Assembly: GCA_015067785.1 (NCBI GenBank)
Contig: SVLR01000009.1
Coordinates: 1-64,000, forward strand
From: Oscillospiraceae bacterium
GTDB taxonomy: Bacteria; Bacillota; Clostridia; Oscillospirales; Oscillospiraceae
Direction: 5' to 3'
Length of the DNA stretch: 64,000 nt
Shown: one piece after another, positions 1 to 8,657 of the stretch
Position numbering within the stretch: the first letter of the stretch is position 1
How the letters are laid out: the number at the start of each line of letters is the position of its first letter
The notes under the pieces: generated by a model
Seen by the model: the letters and a program-made list of their open reading frames with translations, nothing else
Told to the model about the DNA's origin: nothing
Databases searched by the model: none
Made by a program: the position numbers and the translations under genes

Positions 1-469
1 TAACCTTCAGGACGATCTTCTCAGCAGAGGGAGCCTCGAACTTGGGAGTCTGATAGTTGAAGGAAACAGTAGCAGTGTTGCCTTCAGCATCGGAGATGGT
101 AGCGGTCAGGGTGAACTTGACATCTACTTCGGGCTTCTCGGTCAGGTCGACCTTCTTGAAGGCATCGGAGGAACCGTCAACGATCTTAACAGCGTCAGCG
201 GGGCCCTCGGTGACCTCTACGGTCCAAGCCACGGGGAAGCTCTCGCCCTCAACCAGAACAGAGGTCATAACCTCAAAGTCGGTGGACTTGAAGGGAACTT
301 CGTCCTTGTTGGCGGGCTTGTAGGTGTTGAACACCAGGCTCTTTGCGTTCTCTAAGTTGCTGGCGGGTGCATTGGGCTGGCTACCGGGAATGAGCTGAGA
401 CAGATCACAGCCGGCGAACAGACCCAGACACAGGGACAGCAGGAGAACCAGGGAAATGATTTTCTTCAT
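1..469 (-). CDS. Lipoprotein of unknown function, C-terminus beyond the window
   Basis: The ORF track misses this gene because its stop lies left of base 1. The start ATG at 469 has AAAGGAG seven bases upstream. The product begins MKKIISLVLLLSLCLGLFAGC, a lipoprotein signal peptide with lipobox LFAGC. About 156 residues are visible. After a short Pro/Asn/Ala-rich linker it reads like a secreted beta-rich, Ig-like or cell-surface domain (many V, T, K, E). It follows the thermonuclease lipoprotein by 23 bases and is probably the next gene of the same operon. I do not recognise the family; function is unknown. Confidence 0.8.
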   Translation of the reverse strand, partial: MKKIISLVLLLSLCLGLFAGCDLSQLIPGSQPNAPASNLENAKSLVFNTYKPANKDEVPFKSTDFEVMTSVLVEGESFPVAWTVEVTEGPADAVKIVDGSSDAFKKVDLTEKPEVDVKFTLTATISDAEGNTATVSFNYQTPKFEAPSAEKIVLKV

Positions 470-492
470 AATTTTACTCCTTTATATTATTT

Positions 493-1890
493 TTATTGAA
501 TCTCAATATTCTTTGCGGAGAAAACTTTGATTTGGTAATCGCCGCTGAAATAGTCGACGATACCGGTTACGCTAATTGTTTTGTTCAAAAAATCGTCTTT
601 TGTATAAAGGGTCTTGTCTGCTTTGCGCAATACGGTGGTGCGGACATCGACGGTCTGACCGTCTGCAGTGGTGCAGGTGAAGGTCATAGCGCCGTCATTG
701 TCACCGCCGTTATTCGTGGTGTAAATGCTCTTGACATAGAGGTTTTCCATACGGATGGAGGTGCTCAGTGCCAAATGGGCATAGTCGAAGGTCTTTTCCT
801 CGGTCTCGTCACTCTCAAGATCCTTGGGGACATTGAGGGTCACCTTGCCGTTGAGGAAGGTATCGGGGTCGGTTACGCGGTTAGAGGCCACATGACCGGT
901 GCCCAGAAGCTTGATGTTTTCGGGGTCGTCGGGGTCAAAAGCGCTGTAGTGGATATCGGTGACCTGCCAGGTGCCGCCACCTTCCCAATACTGCACATTG
1001 CCGACGATACGAACCTCGTTGCCGACCTTCAGAATGTTGTCAATCTCACCGCTGGTGTAGCCGTAGTAGACGTTCATACCGTAATACATATCGGTTTCTT
1101 CGTCATAGCTCTCTACATAAACGGTTTGGCTGTTGTTACGAACAATGATGCCGTCAAAGACAACATCCTTATTTTCAAACAGCGCGGTATTGGTACGAAG
1201 GGTCTTAAGATCAGTCTGGATCTGACCGCCGTAGTAGAAGTCAGGATCAGGCTGACCGGAAAATGCGTTGAGTTTATACTGCTTTGCCTGGGTGTATGCG
1301 CGCTGGGTCAGATTGCCGTAAAGGTCTGTGGTGCTGCCGCTGGCCAAAGACAGACCGTTTTGTACCAGCTCCAGATTCAGATTGCGGTATTCGGTCTCTC
1401 CCTTAGGCTTGTACCAAACCCAAGCCATATGGCGACCACCGCTGGAATCCCGCTCCCACTGATCGGTGTTGGACTCAATCATGATGGATTCCGCATTAGA
1501 GAGCTTTTCCCGGGTGAAGTTGGAGGCTTTCTTGCCCCATTCTTCAATCTGACCGGTGGACTCGGGGGTGTTGACTGCGATATACCGGGCCTTCAAGGTG
1601 CGGTCAGCACTGATGCTTTCCGGCACAAAGAAGTGGGTGGTATCACCGTCAACAAACAGCTTAACGGTAACCTCTAACTTTGCAGTAGAGCTATTCATAT
1701 CCAGCTTTGCCTGCTCCACAAAGTCGATCCATTCGGGAAGCTCCACAATGGGGGGCTCCGTGTCCTGAGGCTCGGTGGGAGCCTCAGGAATTAAGGATTG
1801 AAGGAAATCAGGCAGTTCACAGCCGCTGAAGCAGCCAACCGTCAGACAGAGCAGTAAAACGAATGATAAAAACCGTTTTACATTCTTCAT
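493..1890 (-). CDS. Thermonuclease (SNase)-domain lipoprotein with C-terminal OB-like domains
   Basis: Residues 1-24 are a lipoprotein signal (lipobox FSGC), followed by an acidic/Pro linker. Residues ~50-215 match staphylococcal-nuclease-like domains: DGDT motif, R-Y-I-A-V-N-T-P-E (equivalents of Arg35, Asp40, Thr41, Glu43, with Asp40 replaced by Asn, a variant I recall in other members) and GGRHMAW (Arg87 equivalent). The remainder (to 465 aa) has two segments resembling OB-fold nucleic-acid-binding domains, one ending in TVTGIVDYFSG-like sequence. Expected role: membrane-anchored extracellular Ca-dependent DNA/RNA hydrolysis. It starts 12 bases after the binding-protein gene stops and has no strong own Shine-Dalgarno, so it is probably co-translated or weakly expressed. 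Confidence 0.85.
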   Translation of the reverse strand: MKNVKRFLSFVLLLCLTVGCFSGCELPDFLQSLIPEAPTEPQDTEPPIVELPEWIDFVEQAKLDMNSSTAKLEVTVKLFVDGDTTHFFVPESISADRTLKARYIAVNTPESTGQIEEWGKKASNFTREKLSNAESIMIESNTDQWERDSSGGRHMAWVWYKPKGETEYRNLNLELVQNGLSLASGSTTDLYGNLTQRAYTQAKQYKLNAFSGQPDPDFYYGGQIQTDLKTLRTNTALFENKDVVFDGIIVRNNSQTVYVESYDEETDMYYGMNVYYGYTSGEIDNILKVGNEVRIVGNVQYWEGGGTWQVTDIHYSAFDPDDPENIKLLGTGHVASNRVTDPDTFLNGKVTLNVPKDLESDETEEKTFDYAHLALSTSIRMENLYVKSIYTTNNGGDNDGAMTFTCTTADGQTVDVRTTVLRKADKTLYTKDDFLNKTISVTGIVDYFSGDYQIKVFSAKNIEIQ

Positions 1891-1902
1891 AAGCGTTTTT
1901 GA

Positions 1903-3357
1903 TTAGCCAGCCTGGAAGATACACTCGTCGATGGCATCGGTGAAAGCAGAGTTGATCAGGTTCTCAATGGTCATACCACCGGTCAGCTCGGTGCTGACGA
2001 CCTTGTTCAGCAGGGAACCGGCCTGTACACGGGCAACGGAGGAACCGTTAAATGCATCGGAAACGAAGTAGGTGTCGCGCTCCTGAATGCCAACCTTAAC
2101 AGCCAGAGCATTCAGCTTGTCGAAGCCGTTGGCACCGTCCAGCCATGCCTTGTAGGTAGCATTCTCGCTGACAGACTTCAAAACGGGCATATAGCCGGAA
2201 TCCATAGAGAACTCGGCCTGGAAAGCAACATCGGTGCAGAGGTACTTGACGAACAGCCAAGAAGCCATGATCTGCTGATCGGTGGTGTCGTTGCCCTTCA
2301 GGATGCAAACGGAGGGACCCTGAGAGATGGCCTTCTTGTTGTTGGCGTCATACTGAGGAATGGGAGCAATGCCGACCTCGAAAGCGTAGGTGGTGTTGCC
2401 TTCTTCGTCCTCAGTCTTGGGGGTCTGGTGACGGGTGCCGCCGGAGGAGCCGATGCACAGGTAGCAGCGAGCCTTAGCGGGATCCTGATTGGTGAACAGA
2501 CCGGAGGTGTAGTTGCCGTAAAGGTCCTTGGTGGTGAAGAGACCTTCCTGATAGTAGCCGCGGAGCTCTTCCACGAACTCTCTGTTCTTCTCATTGTCGA
2601 AGGTGAAGCGATCCTCGCCGGTCTTGGAAGCATCGGTATAGCCGGACTTCATCTGTTCGGCCATGGTGATGAACCAGTTGTCAGCGGAGTCGTAGCCCAG
2701 AGGGATGCAGGTGGAGTCGATCGCCTTGATCTGGCGGCAGACTTCCCACATCTCTTCCCAAGTGGTGGGAACGGTCAGGTTATTCTTTTCAAAGAAGTCT
2801 GCATCGTAGAACAGGATCTCGGTGGACTTGGAGAAGGGCATAGTGTACATCAGACCGTCGCCGAAAGCAGTGCCTTCGTTGTAGTAGGACTCGATGAAGT
2901 CAGCCTTCTGCTCAGCAGTCAGACCCAGGATCTCACCGGTGTCGCCTACAGCCAGGTCACTGGCGATCAGATTGTCCAGAGTGACAACGGACTTAGCCAG
3001 ATTGTACATAGCCACATGGTCGGGGTAGCAGTAAACGATGTTGGGCTGAGTGCCACCGTTGATCTCGGTGGTGATGGTGCCGTTGATGTCGCCCCAGCCG
3101 CCCTTATTTACATGCTCGACCTTGATGTTGGGGTAGATCTTGTTGAACTCCTTGATATACTTGTCAACAATGGCCATAGAAGCCTGGCCCATAGTGTGAC
3201 CAAAGGTGATGGTCACTTCCTGCGTGGGGTCAAAGCCGCCTTCAGGAACGACAAAGTTGGGGGTTGCGGTGGATACGCTCGGCTGGCAGCCGACCATACC
3301 CAGCATGCCCAGCAGCAGAGCTGCCAGCATGCAGATTGCGACGATTCTTTTTTTCAT
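1903..3357 (-). CDS. ABC importer substrate-binding lipoprotein (SBP family 1, CUT1/UgpB-like)
   Basis: 484 aa from the ATG at 3357, which has AAGGAG nine bases upstream; the longer ORF start (MKETTS) lacks one. Signal peptide MKKRIVAICMLAALLLG with lipobox MVGC. The mature part has the family-1 solute-binding fold signature: VTITFGHTMGQ, then NKIYPNIKVE, later TWEEMWEVCRQIK and a hinge region. The HTMG element resembles UgpB (sn-glycerol-3-phosphate) proteins, but the ligand cannot be fixed from sequence. It lies 65 bases downstream of its permease genes, an order less usual than binding protein first, and directly upstream of the nuclease lipoprotein. Confidence 0.88.
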   Translation of the reverse strand: MKKRIVAICMLAALLLGMLGMVGCQPSVSTATPNFVVPEGGFDPTQEVTITFGHTMGQASMAIVDKYIKEFNKIYPNIKVEHVNKGGWGDINGTITTEINGGTQPNIVYCYPDHVAMYNLAKSVVTLDNLIASDLAVGDTGEILGLTAEQKADFIESYYNEGTAFGDGLMYTMPFSKSTEILFYDADFFEKNNLTVPTTWEEMWEVCRQIKAIDSTCIPLGYDSADNWFITMAEQMKSGYTDASKTGEDRFTFDNEKNREFVEELRGYYQEGLFTTKDLYGNYTSGLFTNQDPAKARCYLCIGSSGGTRHQTPKTEDEEGNTTYAFEVGIAPIPQYDANNKKAISQGPSVCILKGNDTTDQQIMASWLFVKYLCTDVAFQAEFSMDSGYMPVLKSVSENATYKAWLDGANGFDKLNALAVKVGIQERDTYFVSDAFNGSSVARVQAGSLLNKVVSTELTGGMTIENLINSAFTDAIDECIFQAG

Positions 3358-3421
3358 GCTTGTTGTCTCCTTCATTTTTTAATTTTTTATGTTACAGGCA
3401 TTATTTGCCTATTAACCGGGA

Positions 3422-4312
3422 TTAACCCTTGATGCCGCTGCGACTGACACCTGCCATAATATACTTACGCAGGAACAGGAACACCATAAACAGCGGGGCA
3501 GATACGATCACGACAGCCGCCATCTGTACGGGGTAGTTCACGTCGCCGGTGGAATCAGAGAAGGCATTGCGCAGACCGTTGGTGATCAATCTGTGGGCAT
3601 CTGTCTTAGTGACCAGGTTGGGCCACACATAAGAGTTCCATGCACCCATCATTTTCAGAATGGTGATGGAAATTAAGGTGGGCAGCGCCAGAGGAATCAT
3701 AACCTTCCAGAGGTACTTAATATCCTTACAGCCGTCTACCTTGGCAGCCAGATACAGTTCATTGGGGATCTGCATAAAGTTCTGCCGCAGCAGGTAGATA
3801 TAGAATACGCTGACGAGGAAAGGAACGATCAGTGCTTCAAAGGTGTCGATCCAGCCAAAGTTCTTAACGGTCAGGTAGTTGGTGATGGTGAACAGCTCGC
3901 CGGGAATCATCATCGTTGACAGCAGCAGACCGAACAGAGTCTCCTTGCCCTTAAACTCAAGTCTAGCAAAGGCAAAGGCAGAAAGCACGGTGATCACCAA
4001 GCTCAGCAGGGTAGAAACGATGCCAACGTAGGCGGTGTTCATAAAGAGCTGCCCAAGGTTTGCGGTGGAGAAGGCTGTGGGGTAGTTGCTCCAAATGACC
4101 TTATTGGGCCAGAAGGTGGGGGTAGGTGCCCGGTACTCGGACAGATCTTTCAGGGAGGAGATGATCATCCAGTAGAAGGGGAACAGGACGATCAGCGCCA
4201 TAACGATCAGGAAGGTATAGACACCGAATTTAACCAAAAACTGCGTAACCTTGGAGGCGTTGGAGACCTTTTGCAGGTCTTTTGCCTGCATAACATTATC
4301 TTTTTGAGACAT
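3422..4312 (-). CDS. ABC importer permease, MalG/UgpE type
   Basis: 296 aa from ATG 4312 (AAGGAGG upstream); the ORF-track extension to 4354 overlaps the preceding gene and lacks a site. About six membrane segments. The cytoplasmic EAA loop is visible as NELYLAAKVDGCKDIKYLWK...IPLALP, the docking motif for the ATPase coupling helix. Ends KYIMAGVSRSGIKG, typical of carbohydrate permease component 2 (GAVKG-type C-terminus). Follows the MalF-like gene by 13 bases; the two should form the heterodimeric channel. Confidence 0.92.
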   Translation of the reverse strand: MSQKDNVMQAKDLQKVSNASKVTQFLVKFGVYTFLIVMALIVLFPFYWMIISSLKDLSEYRAPTPTFWPNKVIWSNYPTAFSTANLGQLFMNTAYVGIVSTLLSLVITVLSAFAFARLEFKGKETLFGLLLSTMMIPGELFTITNYLTVKNFGWIDTFEALIVPFLVSVFYIYLLRQNFMQIPNELYLAAKVDGCKDIKYLWKVMIPLALPTLISITILKMMGAWNSYVWPNLVTKTDAHRLITNGLRNAFSDSTGDVNYPVQMAAVVIVSAPLFMVFLFLRKYIMAGVSRSGIKG

Positions 4313-4325
4313 ATGAGGCACCTCC

Positions 4326-5264
4326 TTAGTAATGGGTAAATCTCTTGATGACATGGTTGTTAAACAGTGTCACCAGGAGAATGATGCCGAACAGAATCAG
4401 CGCAGCAGCAGAGGCTCTGCCCTGGAAGTCACGCTCCAGCGCATCGTAAACGAAGCCGACCATAGTGTTGAGTCTGCCTGTATCGTGGGCAGGACCCATA
4501 TTCTCACCGAAAATGCCGATGATGCTGGAGTATTCCTTAAAGCCGCCGATAAAGCCGGTGATGATAACGTAAGCCAGCATAGGGGACAGCAGCGGTACAG
4601 TGATTCGACCGAATACACGGGTCCGGGAGGTGCTGTCGACTTTGGCGGCATCATAATACTGCTTATTGATGCTCTGTAAGCCACCCAAGAGTACAAGGAT
4701 CTTAAAGGGCAGGGCATTCCAAACAATGTAGATGATCATAACGATCATATTGGGCATATAGTCCGAACCTGCATTGATCCAGTTGATAGGCTCACCGCCA
4801 AAGAACTGAATGACATTGTTGATGATGCCCCAGGTATCGGCATATGCATTGCCTGGACGTAGGCCGATAATATTGAACATTGCAGCAAATACCATACCGA
4901 TGGCGATGGAGTTAGTCACATAAGGCAGGAAGAAGATGGTCTGCAAGAGCTTTTGCAGAGGCTTAATGGAGTTGAGCGCAACGGCAATCAAAAGCGCCAG
5001 CATCGTGGAGATGGGCACGGTGGTGATGCAAAGGAAAATCGTGTTGGAAAGGCACTGCAGGAACTTCTTGTACTTGATAACCGTCAGAAAGTTGCCGATA
5101 CCGAAATTAAAGGTCGCGCCGCCGATCTCCTGCAGACCGCTGTAGTTCTCCAGAAATGCCATACGCAGGGTGTTAATAATGGGCCAGGCGGTAAATACCA
5201 GCAGCAAAACGATCGCTGGCGAAAGGTACAGCCAGGCTTTCCACTGTTGTTTACTATCGACCAT
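4326..5264 (-). CDS. ABC importer permease, MalF/UgpA type
   Basis: 312 aa with about six membrane spans. Starts with a short cytoplasmic tail, then AWLYLSPAIVLLLVFTAWPI, the characteristic first span of CUT1 permease 1. EAA loop: KQYYDAAKVDSTSRTRVFGRITVPLLSP. Its Shine-Dalgarno GAGGTG lies in the last codons of the ATPase gene (one base between the genes), so the two are translationally coupled. Partner of the MalG-like permease downstream. Confidence 0.92.
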   Translation of the reverse strand: MVDSKQQWKAWLYLSPAIVLLLVFTAWPIINTLRMAFLENYSGLQEIGGATFNFGIGNFLTVIKYKKFLQCLSNTIFLCITTVPISTMLALLIAVALNSIKPLQKLLQTIFFLPYVTNSIAIGMVFAAMFNIIGLRPGNAYADTWGIINNVIQFFGGEPINWINAGSDYMPNMIVMIIYIVWNALPFKILVLLGGLQSINKQYYDAAKVDSTSRTRVFGRITVPLLSPMLAYVIITGFIGGFKEYSSIIGIFGENMGPAHDTGRLNTMVGFVYDALERDFQGRASAAALILFGIILLVTLFNNHVIKRFTHY

Positions 5265-5265
5265 A

Positions 5266-6369
5266 TTACTTCACCTCGAAATAAATTCTCTCCTCGGTCT
5301 CCTTGTGGAAGAGGAATACCTTGTGGGGCTTCAGGGAGAAGCGGACAGTCTCAGCGCCTTCTTCCACCTTGTTGTCTGCGTCAATGATGGAGCGAACAAC
5401 GGGGTTCTGAGAGGCGGCGTGGGTGGAAACAATGCTGGAATCGCGGCCCATAACCTCAATGCTGTTAAGGTTACAGGTCATGGGACCCTTGGGATCCAGC
5501 TCGAAGCCTTCGGGACGGATACCCACATGTACCTCTTGATCGGCCACACCGGGTACATCCAAAACGGCGTCCTCACCTAAGTACAGCTTACCGCCCTTGA
5601 CGGAACCTGCAAATACGTTGATGGGAGGTGTACCCAGGAACTTGGCGACAAAGAGGTTGGTAGGATTGTCGTAAACCTCCTGTGGCTTACCGGTCTGCTG
5701 AACAACACCAAGCTTCATAACTACGATCATATCGGAAATAGACATAGCTTCTTCCTGGTCGTGGGTAACGAAAATAGTGGTGATGCCGGTCTCTCTCTGA
5801 ATACGGCGGATCTCTTCACGGGTCTGCAGTCTCAGACGGGCGTCCAGGTTAGAAAGGGGCTCGTCCAGAAGCAGAACGCGGGGCATTTTGACCAGCGCAC
5901 GGGCAATGGCAACACGCTGCTGCTGACCGCCGGACATTTCGCTGGGCTTGCGGTCCATCAGATCGTCGATCTGCACCAGCTTTGCTGCCCAGTGGGCACG
6001 CTCCAGCATATCGGCTTTAGACATTTTGTCCTCGCCCTTTAGGTTTTGCAGGGGGAAGAGAATGTTCTGCTTCACCGTCATATGGGGGTAGAGAGCATAA
6101 TTCTGGAACACCAAACCGATGCCTCTGTTTTCGGTGGTCAGCTCGGTGACATCGTCCTCACCGAAGAAGATCTTACCGCCGGTGGGCTTCTGCAGACCGC
6201 TGATCATATACAGCGTGGTACTTTTGCCGCAGCCGGAGGGTCCCAGCAGACCGATCAGTTTTCCGTCCGGAATTTCAAAGGTGAAGTCGTTGACAGCAAC
6301 AACTTCCTTTCCGGACTTCTTGTCACGGCTGGGAAAGACTTTTGTGAGATTTTGCAATACTACTTTCAT
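5266..6369 (-). CDS. ABC importer ATPase, MsmX/UgpC/MalK type
   Basis: 367 aa, usual length for the family. Walker A GPSGCGKST, Q-loop FQNYALYPHMTV, signature MSGGQQQR, Walker B RVLLLDEP with D-loop LSNLDARL, and switch His in THDQEEA. The C-terminal third is a TOBE/MOI regulatory domain (VGIRPEGF motif). It energises the MalFG-like pore encoded next. Having its own ATPase is notable because many Bacillota sugar importers share one MsmX. Ligand unknown; a UgpC-like role in phosphorylated substrates is one possibility. Confidence 0.94.
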   Translation of the reverse strand: MKVVLQNLTKVFPSRDKKSGKEVVAVNDFTFEIPDGKLIGLLGPSGCGKSTTLYMISGLQKPTGGKIFFGEDDVTELTTENRGIGLVFQNYALYPHMTVKQNILFPLQNLKGEDKMSKADMLERAHWAAKLVQIDDLMDRKPSEMSGGQQQRVAIARALVKMPRVLLLDEPLSNLDARLRLQTREEIRRIQRETGITTIFVTHDQEEAMSISDMIVVMKLGVVQQTGKPQEVYDNPTNLFVAKFLGTPPINVFAGSVKGGKLYLGEDAVLDVPGVADQEVHVGIRPEGFELDPKGPMTCNLNSIEVMGRDSSIVSTHAASQNPVVRSIIDADNKVEEGAETVRFSLKPHKVFLFHKETEERIYFEVK

Positions 6370-6403
6370 ACAAATACCCTTCCATTTTTAATTTTTGTTT
6401 TTA

Positions 6404-7165
6404 TCAATAGCCGGAGCGGTCGGCCCGCTCAGCATGGATTTTTTTGGTATATTCCAGAAGCTCCTCTGTGCTGCGGAAGATCTGCTGGCTGGAAATATCG
6501 ATGGCGACTGTGCCTGCCATTAAATCATGGATCGCGGAATTGGTCTTTGTAACGGCAATGCAGACGACCTGTACGATCAGTAATATGGCAACGATGGCGA
6601 TATGGATAATATTTGCCAGGTTGAAGAAAAGCATAATGATGATATAAGTGGGAATCATCAGCTCAATGGCAAATTTACCTAAAACGGTGCGCACAAACAG
6701 CTGTAGTGTAGAAAGCTGCACGCCATCCACCCGGACAAGACCGATACCAAACACCTTTTTGCCAAGGGTTTGTCCGTTTTTCAGGAACAGGGGGATGATA
6801 AAATCCACTACAATAACGCCGAGAAAAACGCTCAGCGAGAGGATCAGCAGGATCAGGCTGATCATTTTGTTGTAGGCGGTAAGAAATTCCTCGTCCTTGT
6901 AAAGCTTTTGATAAGCGTCCGTGTAGAGCTGCTGCTTTTCTTCGGAGAGGGCAAGATATTCCTCTTCCGTGATGTCAAAACGCACATCATACTCCGACTC
7001 GAAATACTTTTGACGGGCATCAGCAGCCTGTACATAGGTGTCGTAATTGGTAACCGCCGTAATAACGGTGGCAACACCGGTGATGAGGATCGTCAGCAGA
7101 ATAAAATCCAACAGAAAAGCGGCAATTCTCTTTGATAAACTGGCTTTTTGCAAATCAGCGGTCAT
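6404..7165 (-). CDS. RDD-family membrane protein
   Basis: 253 aa. Residues 8-35 read LSKRIAAFLLDFILLTILITG, the RDD signature (Arg then Asp in TM1). A ~60-residue acidic, Tyr/Glu-rich extracytoplasmic loop follows, then further spans including NGQTLGKKVFGIGLVRVDG, the second conserved RDD block (QTxGKxxxxirVv). Function of RDD proteins is poorly defined (ion or lipid-related transport proposed). Good Shine-Dalgarno AAGGAG. It sits between the kinase-like fusion and the ABC importer, 34 bases from the ATPase, so is probably in the same transcript. Confidence 0.85.
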   Translation of the reverse strand: MTADLQKASLSKRIAAFLLDFILLTILITGVATVITAVTNYDTYVQAADARQKYFESEYDVRFDITEEEYLALSEEKQQLYTDAYQKLYKDEEFLTAYNKMISLILLILSLSVFLGVIVVDFIIPLFLKNGQTLGKKVFGIGLVRVDGVQLSTLQLFVRTVLGKFAIELMIPTYIIIMLFFNLANIIHIAIVAILLIVQVVCIAVTKTNSAIHDLMAGTVAIDISSQQIFRSTEELLEYTKKIHAERADRSGY

Positions 7166-7192
7166 AAACGGTACTCCTTCGGGGTAAATGCC

Positions 7193-8308
7193 TTATTGAA
7201 TATCCAGCTTTTCACAGATCTGCCGGACAGCCTGCGCGGCGTTTTGGAAATGAACGGTGTAGTCACAGATATGGGCATTCTTTGTCTCGGACTCAATGGC
7301 GAGAATGCGGTTGACCTTGTCCGATGTGGAGGCGGCCTTTTCTAAGAGCGCGGTGAGAAGTTCTTTTTTGTCGCGTTTAACATAAATGGTTACCACATTG
7401 GAAAAATGGGTCTTCATTGCCATCGCGCCACAGATATCCATAACGGTCAAAACGTGCTTGCCGCTGCGCAGGATCTCCTCCACATCGGATTTCCGGGAGC
7501 CGTAGGCATGGTGACCGTAGGTGGTGGATTCGAAGATATCTCCGTCATCGCACATTTTCCGGAATTCCTCTACGCTGACATGGCGGTAGCTCTGCTCCGG
7601 GCGAGAGACGGCACTTTCGTCTGTGGTGTAGCTGACCAGTTTTTCAAAGCGGTCGCTTTTTTTCAGCAGTTCCCTGGCAATGTCGTTTTTGCCACTGCCG
7701 GAGGGTCCCACCAGTACCACGATGCTGGGCTGATTCAAAGAAAACTGCTCAGGTCTTACGCTGTAGCTGCCAGAAATCACCTCCACCAGCTTCAGAAACT
7801 CGTCGTAGTTATTGACTGCCAGCATACCGGTGGCTTCCTGATTCCAGGGGCGGCGCATCAAAATGGGATATGCCGCATTGGAACGGAAGACATTGTGCAT
7901 ACCATCGTCAAAGAGGATGTCCACATCGATCTTATCCTTACGGGCGCCCAGCAGAATATGATCCTGGGGGATCTCGGGAAATTCTTCCAAAATGCGCTGA
8001 AAGCGGAGCGTCAGGTACTCGGGCCAAACGGCGGTGGAGATAAAGACCTCAGTCATCTGGGAGAGCTTTCGGACAAATTCCCGGGCACCCGGAATAACAG
8101 GCTGGGTGCGGAAAAACTCCGGATCGTCCATAAACTCAAAAATCACATCCGCCCGGGTTCCCAGTTTACCCCAGCGGTCTACCTCGTAGATGGTCAGCGG
8201 AGGGTCGAACTTATATTTTTCGTTGGCAAGACGGACAGCGTAGGGGACGCATTCCATCAAAAGGTCGTCCACATCCAGGGCGGTGGACAGCCGGTAGCTT
8301 CTGTTCAT
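7193..8308 (-). CDS. Fusion: 5'(3')-deoxyribonucleotidase-like HAD domain plus guanylate-kinase-like domain
   Basis: 371 aa. N-terminal half (~1-180) is HAD-like: motif I ALDVDDLL, motif II Thr in VFISTAVW, motif III Lys in GARKDKIDVD, motif IV LFDDG; this arrangement fits NT5C-type 5'-nucleotidases. C-terminal half (~190-371) is guanylate-kinase-like: P-loop GPSGSGKN (final Ser/Thr replaced by Asn), VSYTTDE where GMP kinases have a TTR GMP-binding motif, YGHHAYGS and VMDICGAMAM. The altered P-loop and lost Arg mean GMP kinase activity is doubtful. First gene of the minus-strand run, 27 bases before RDD. Cytoplasmic nucleotide handling is the safest inference. Confidence 0.75.
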   Translation of the reverse strand: MNRSYRLSTALDVDDLLMECVPYAVRLANEKYKFDPPLTIYEVDRWGKLGTRADVIFEFMDDPEFFRTQPVIPGAREFVRKLSQMTEVFISTAVWPEYLTLRFQRILEEFPEIPQDHILLGARKDKIDVDILFDDGMHNVFRSNAAYPILMRRPWNQEATGMLAVNNYDEFLKLVEVISGSYSVRPEQFSLNQPSIVVLVGPSGSGKNDIARELLKKSDRFEKLVSYTTDESAVSRPEQSYRHVSVEEFRKMCDDGDIFESTTYGHHAYGSRKSDVEEILRSGKHVLTVMDICGAMAMKTHFSNVVTIYVKRDKKELLTALLEKAASTSDKVNRILAIESETKNAHICDYTVHFQNAAQAVRQICEKLDIQ

Positions 8309-8368
8309 AGGGAGCTCTCTTTCTTATAGGGGGATAAAGGGTGTTTTCACCCTGAAAAAGGCATAATA

Positions 8369-8396
8369 AATATATATTATTATAAGGTGTCATCAA
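8369..8396 (-). promoter_or_regulatory. Candidate promoter of the minus-strand nuclease/ABC run
   Basis: On the minus strand TTGATG (8396-8391), 16-base spacer, TATATT (8374-8369). An alternative TATAAT lies inside the spacer. A small hairpin GGGTG-TTTT-CACCC (8339-8352) follows in the leader. Moderate match only. Confidence 0.45.
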
Positions 8397-8481
8397 GATA
8401 AAATTGCATCCTAACGGAAGGGTATCGCAAAAACAAACAATACCCCTAACTACTATAACACAAAGTGCGTTTTAAGGCAAG

Positions 8482-8598
8482 ATGTTTTCTGTTTTTGACG
8501 AAAAAAAACGCGCGGTGTTTGAAATGGAATTTCAACATAATGACGAAGAGCAGGTGATAGAGCAGGTGATAGAGCAGGTGATAAAAGAGAGTGGTTGA
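8482..8598 (+). CDS. Possible 38-aa small protein with three EQVI repeats
   Basis: ATG at 8482 with a weak AAGG four bases upstream, 38 codons, TGA at 8596-8598. The C-terminal part contains three tandem copies of the 12-base unit AGAGCAGGTGAT, read as E-Q-V-I three times, ending KESG. Composition is charged and helical. The stop overlaps the -35 box of the next gene. It is too short for the ORF track. It may be chance; the codon-phased 12-bp repeat is the only positive sign. This and two promoters are all I see in the 8309-8657 gap. Confidence 0.3.
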   Translation: MFSVFDEKKRAVFEMEFQHNDEEQVIEQVIEQVIKESG

Positions 8599-8623
8599 CC
8601 GTTTGCGGCTTTTATTGTATAAT
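8595..8623 (+). promoter_or_regulatory. Promoter of the 5'-nucleotidase gene
   Basis: TTGACC (8595-8600), 17-base spacer, TATAAT (8618-8623), 34 bases upstream of the ATG. Near-consensus sigma-A promoter. Confidence 0.8.
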
Positions 8624-8657
8624 ACTGTATTAGTGCAAATTAAGGAGGCGTATACAT

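Noticed and set aside
1903-3375. Upstream start MKETTS for the binding protein
   Set aside because: Places the AAGGAG ribosome site inside the coding region; the 3357 ATG gives normal spacing and signal peptide.
8540-8590. CRISPR-like array at the 12-bp triple repeat
   Set aside because: Copies are directly adjacent, 12 bp, no spacers.
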